DNA of 8,481 nt, taken from contig DASRJH010000221.1 in assembly GCA_035649575.1 (NCBI GenBank), positions 1 through 8,481 on the forward strand. Direction: 5' to 3'. Under the pieces are notes generated by a model. It made no database searches. It had not been told where the DNA came from and saw only the letters and a program-made list of their open reading frames with translations. Source of the DNA: DASVAL01 sp035649575. Its GTDB lineage: Bacteria; Planctomycetota; UBA1135; UBA2386. The translations under genes were made by a program, and so were the position numbers. This document shows positions 6,632 to 8,481 of the stretch, one piece after another (the first letter of the stretch is position 1; each line of letters begins with the position of its first letter).

Positions 6632-7213
6632 GTGAGTCGTTGTCGCGCGCGGCGCAGTGTCTCCACCCTGGTAGCCGTCCTTCTGAGTGCAGGGGTCGCA
6701 ACAGCGCAACTGCAGTGGGAAAGCAAGGACGGCAAGACGTCGTTCCGCTTTGGGCTCTTGTCGCAAGTGATGGCCGAGTCCGTCGACCTGCCCGGCACCG
6801 ACGACGACGCCGACAACATCTTCCTGCGGCGCTTCCGCCTGATCGGCCAGTTGAAGCTCGACGAGGAACTCACGGTCTTCATCCAGACCGACAGCCCGAA
6901 CCTCGGCAAAGGCGCGCCGAGCGGCACCAAGGACACCGGCGACGTCTTCCTGCAGGACGTCGTGGCGACCTGGAACCCCGCGCAACAGTTCCACCTCGAC
7001 GGCGGCCTGCTGCTGACCGAGCAGACCTACAACCACAACCAGTCCGCGGCGAGTCTCCTCGCAGTCGACTACGGAGCGTTCACGTTCGACGAATCCACGC
7101 CGACCGGCTCGCGCGTCGGCCGCGACCTCGGACTGCGCGTACGCGGCTACCTGTTCGACGACCTGCTCGAGAGCGACCAGATCAACCTGCAGTGGCAGGT
7201 GTTCACCTTCTAG
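6632..7213 (+). CDS. Shortened phosphate-selective-type (O/P) porin
   Basis: A 193-residue outer-membrane protein resembling the N-terminal half of OprO/OprP-type porins. The GTG start gives a Sec signal peptide (Arg-rich start, STLVAVLLSAGVATA, cleavage before QLQW). The mature part has the family layout: a first strand (FRFGLLSQVMAES), an acidic Asp-rich turn, the RRFRLIGQLKLDEELTVFIQ strands, and the landmarks LLTEQTYNHNQSAASLLAVDYGAFTF and GRDLGLRVRGYLFDDLLE. Family members normally continue for another 200 or so residues after this last motif. Here the chain ends 14 residues later with SDQINLQWQVFTF, an amphipathic strand with terminal Phe like the C-terminal signal of OMPs. This suggests an in-frame internal deletion or a reduced porin; it is unclear whether it forms a working barrel. 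The transporter gene follows after 15 nt, so the pair probably moves one substrate across both membranes. Confidence 0.75.
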   Translation: MSRCRARRSVSTLVAVLLSAGVATAQLQWESKDGKTSFRFGLLSQVMAESVDLPGTDDDADNIFLRRFRLIGQLKLDEELTVFIQTDSPNLGKGAPSGTKDTGDVFLQDVVATWNPAQQFHLDGGLLLTEQTYNHNQSAASLLAVDYGAFTFDESTPTGSRVGRDLGLRVRGYLFDDLLESDQINLQWQVFTF

Positions 7214-7228
7214 ACTCGGCACTGACCC

Positions 7229-8481
7229 ATGGAAGATCCCCTCATCTCGCATACAGGCTTCAGCGGCGCGGCGGCGGCGCCGCGCATCGATCCGGATTCG
7301 CTCCCGCGCGCGGCGCAGCGCCGCGTCGTGTTCGCGTCGTCGCTCGGCACCATCTTCGAGTGGTACGACTTCTACCTCTACGCGACGCTGACGCCGTTCT
7401 TCGCCGGGCTGTTCTTCCCGACCGACAACGCGACCGCGGGACTATTGTCGGCGTTCGCGACCTACGCGGCCGGCTTCCTCGTACGGCCATTCGGCGCGCT
7501 CGTGTTCGGCCGGCTCGGCGACCTCGTCGGACGCAAGTACACGTTCCTGATGACGATCGTCGTCATGGGCGCGTCGACGTTCGCGGTCGGCCTCTTGCCG
7601 ACGTACGCCTCGATCGGCATGGCGGCGCCGATCCTGCTCGTGTTGCTGCGTCTCGCGCAGGGGCTCGCGCTCGGCGGCGAGTACGGCGGGGCTGCGACCT
7701 ACGTCGCCGAGCACGTGGCCGACCGGGACCGTGGCTATGCGACGAGTTGGATCCAGACCACGGCGACGCTCGGCTTCTTCCTGTCGCTGCTCGTCATCGG
7801 CCTGTGCCGTGCGAACTTCGACGCGGCAACCTTCAAGGACTGGGGCTGGCGCATCCCGTTCCTGCTGTCGCTGCTCCTGCTCGTGTTCTCGGTCTACATC
7901 CGCATGAGGCTGCACGAGTCGCCGGTGTTCCGTGCGATGAAGGCTGGCGGCCAGGCGTCGAAGTCGCCATTGCGCGACAGCTTCTTGCGCTACCCCAACA
8001 ACAAGTACGTGCTGCTCGCCCTGCTCGGTGCCACCGCCGGCCAGGGCGTCGTCTGGTACACGGGTCAGTTCTACGCGCTGTTCTTCCTGATCACGATTCT
8101 GAACGTCGACTACGTGACCGCGTACACGCTGGTCGGGCTGTCGCTCTTGATCGCGACGCCGTTCTTCCTCGTGTTCGGGCGGCTGTCGGACCGCATCGGC
8201 CGCCTCAAGATCATCCTGACTGGCTGCCTGCTCGCGGCGGCGACCTACATCCCGCTGTTCCATGGCCTCACCCACTTCGTCAACCCCGCGCTCGAGGAGT
8301 ACCAGGCCAAGCACGCGATCACGGTGGCGACTTCGGACTACTCGTTCCACGTGTTCGCAGGAAAGGACACGAAGTTCTCGCCGGGCGACCGCGTACGCGA
8401 CTTCCTGACCAAATCCGGGCTCCCGTTCACGTCGTTGCCCGGCGTGCCGGGCCAGGACGTCGTCACGCGCATCGGCGACAT
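7229..8481 (+). CDS. MFS transporter, metabolite:H+ symporter type, 3' end beyond window
   Basis: Partial gene: 417 codons are visible of a protein probably near 550 residues. It belongs to the major facilitator superfamily, metabolite:H+ symporter branch (relatives KgtP, ProP, ShiA). Diagnostic segments are FEWYDFYLY at 43-51 in the first helix, the loop 2-3 signature GRLGDLVGRK at 94-103, RLAQGLALGGEYGGA at 141-155, TAGQGVVWYTGQFYALFFL in helix 7, and the repeated signature FGRLSDRIGRLK near 315-326. About nine or ten helices are visible. After residue 350 a hydrophilic stretch (from NPALEEYQAKH) with no helix runs to the window edge; a long insertion at this point is, to my recollection, typical of one bacterial subgroup. 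The ATG is 15 nt after the porin stop without a strong Shine-Dalgarno, suggesting coupling. The substrate cannot be read from sequence; an organic acid is plausible for the family. It does not resemble the oxalate:formate antiporter. Confidence 0.88.
   Translation, partial: MEDPLISHTGFSGAAAAPRIDPDSLPRAAQRRVVFASSLGTIFEWYDFYLYATLTPFFAGLFFPTDNATAGLLSAFATYAAGFLVRPFGALVFGRLGDLVGRKYTFLMTIVVMGASTFAVGLLPTYASIGMAAPILLVLLRLAQGLALGGEYGGAATYVAEHVADRDRGYATSWIQTTATLGFFLSLLVIGLCRANFDAATFKDWGWRIPFLLSLLLLVFSVYIRMRLHESPVFRAMKAGGQASKSPLRDSFLRYPNNKYVLLALLGATAGQGVVWYTGQFYALFFLITILNVDYVTAYTLVGLSLLIATPFFLVFGRLSDRIGRLKIILTGCLLAAATYIPLFHGLTHFVNPALEEYQAKHAITVATSDYSFHVFAGKDTKFSPGDRVRDFLTKSGLPFTSLPGVPGQDVVTRIGD

Noticed and set aside
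7442..8350. 302-codon minus-strand open frame inside the transporter gene
   Set aside because: It is rich in Arg, Glu and Gln without domains, and lies opposite a clear MFS protein.
7229..8481. Transporter as an oxalate:formate antiporter
   Set aside because: The FEWYDFYLY and GRLGDLVGRK segments place it in the metabolite:H+ symporter branch, not the oxalate:formate antiporter family.

Overview
The window is GC-rich, densely coding proteobacterial DNA. Beta- or gammaproteobacteria is my guess from protein resemblance; nothing in the window fixes the taxon. It holds two divergent gene sets separated by about 350 bp.

Minus strand, about 6277 down to 1: a tightly packed formate dehydrogenase operon in the order catalytic subunit (fdhG-like, 6277-3104), fdhE (3098-2289), four-cluster ferredoxin subunit (fdhH-like, 2280-1513), NrfD-type membrane subunit (1510-629), and a luciferase-like (LLM) protein that runs off the left edge (620-1). 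Junctions are 2 to 12 nt, so one transcript is likely. The catalytic gene has an in-frame TGA at codon 195, exactly where formate dehydrogenase-N carries selenocysteine. A 7-bp SECIS-type hairpin starts 11 nt after it. The two open pieces either side of the TGA are therefore one 1057-residue selenoprotein, not a broken gene.

How the operon should work: the catalytic subunit has a twin-arginine signal, so formate is probably oxidised in the periplasm at a Mo or W bis-MGD/Sec site. Electrons pass through its own [4Fe-4S] cluster and four clusters of the FdhH-like subunit to the NrfD-like integral membrane protein, which would reduce quinone. This replaces the haem b subunit (FdnI/FdoI) of E. 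coli. FdhE is the maturation factor for this enzyme class.

Intergenic, 6278-6631: the fdh leader holds a strong imperfect palindrome (6304-6332, 12 of 13 arm positions paired, 3-nt loop). Further upstream are GTCAC direct repeats and a 7-bp inverted repeat. I see no convincing promoter.

Plus strand, 6632 to the right edge: a porin O/P-like outer-membrane protein of only 193 aa, apparently lacking its central and C-terminal barrel while keeping an OMP-like ending in Phe. It is followed after 15 nt by a major-facilitator transporter of the metabolite:H+ symporter type, cut by the window end inside a hydrophilic insertion.

Points most worth following: the Sec/SECIS catalytic gene, the compact LLM-like protein in an fdh operon, the shortened porin, and the leader palindrome.
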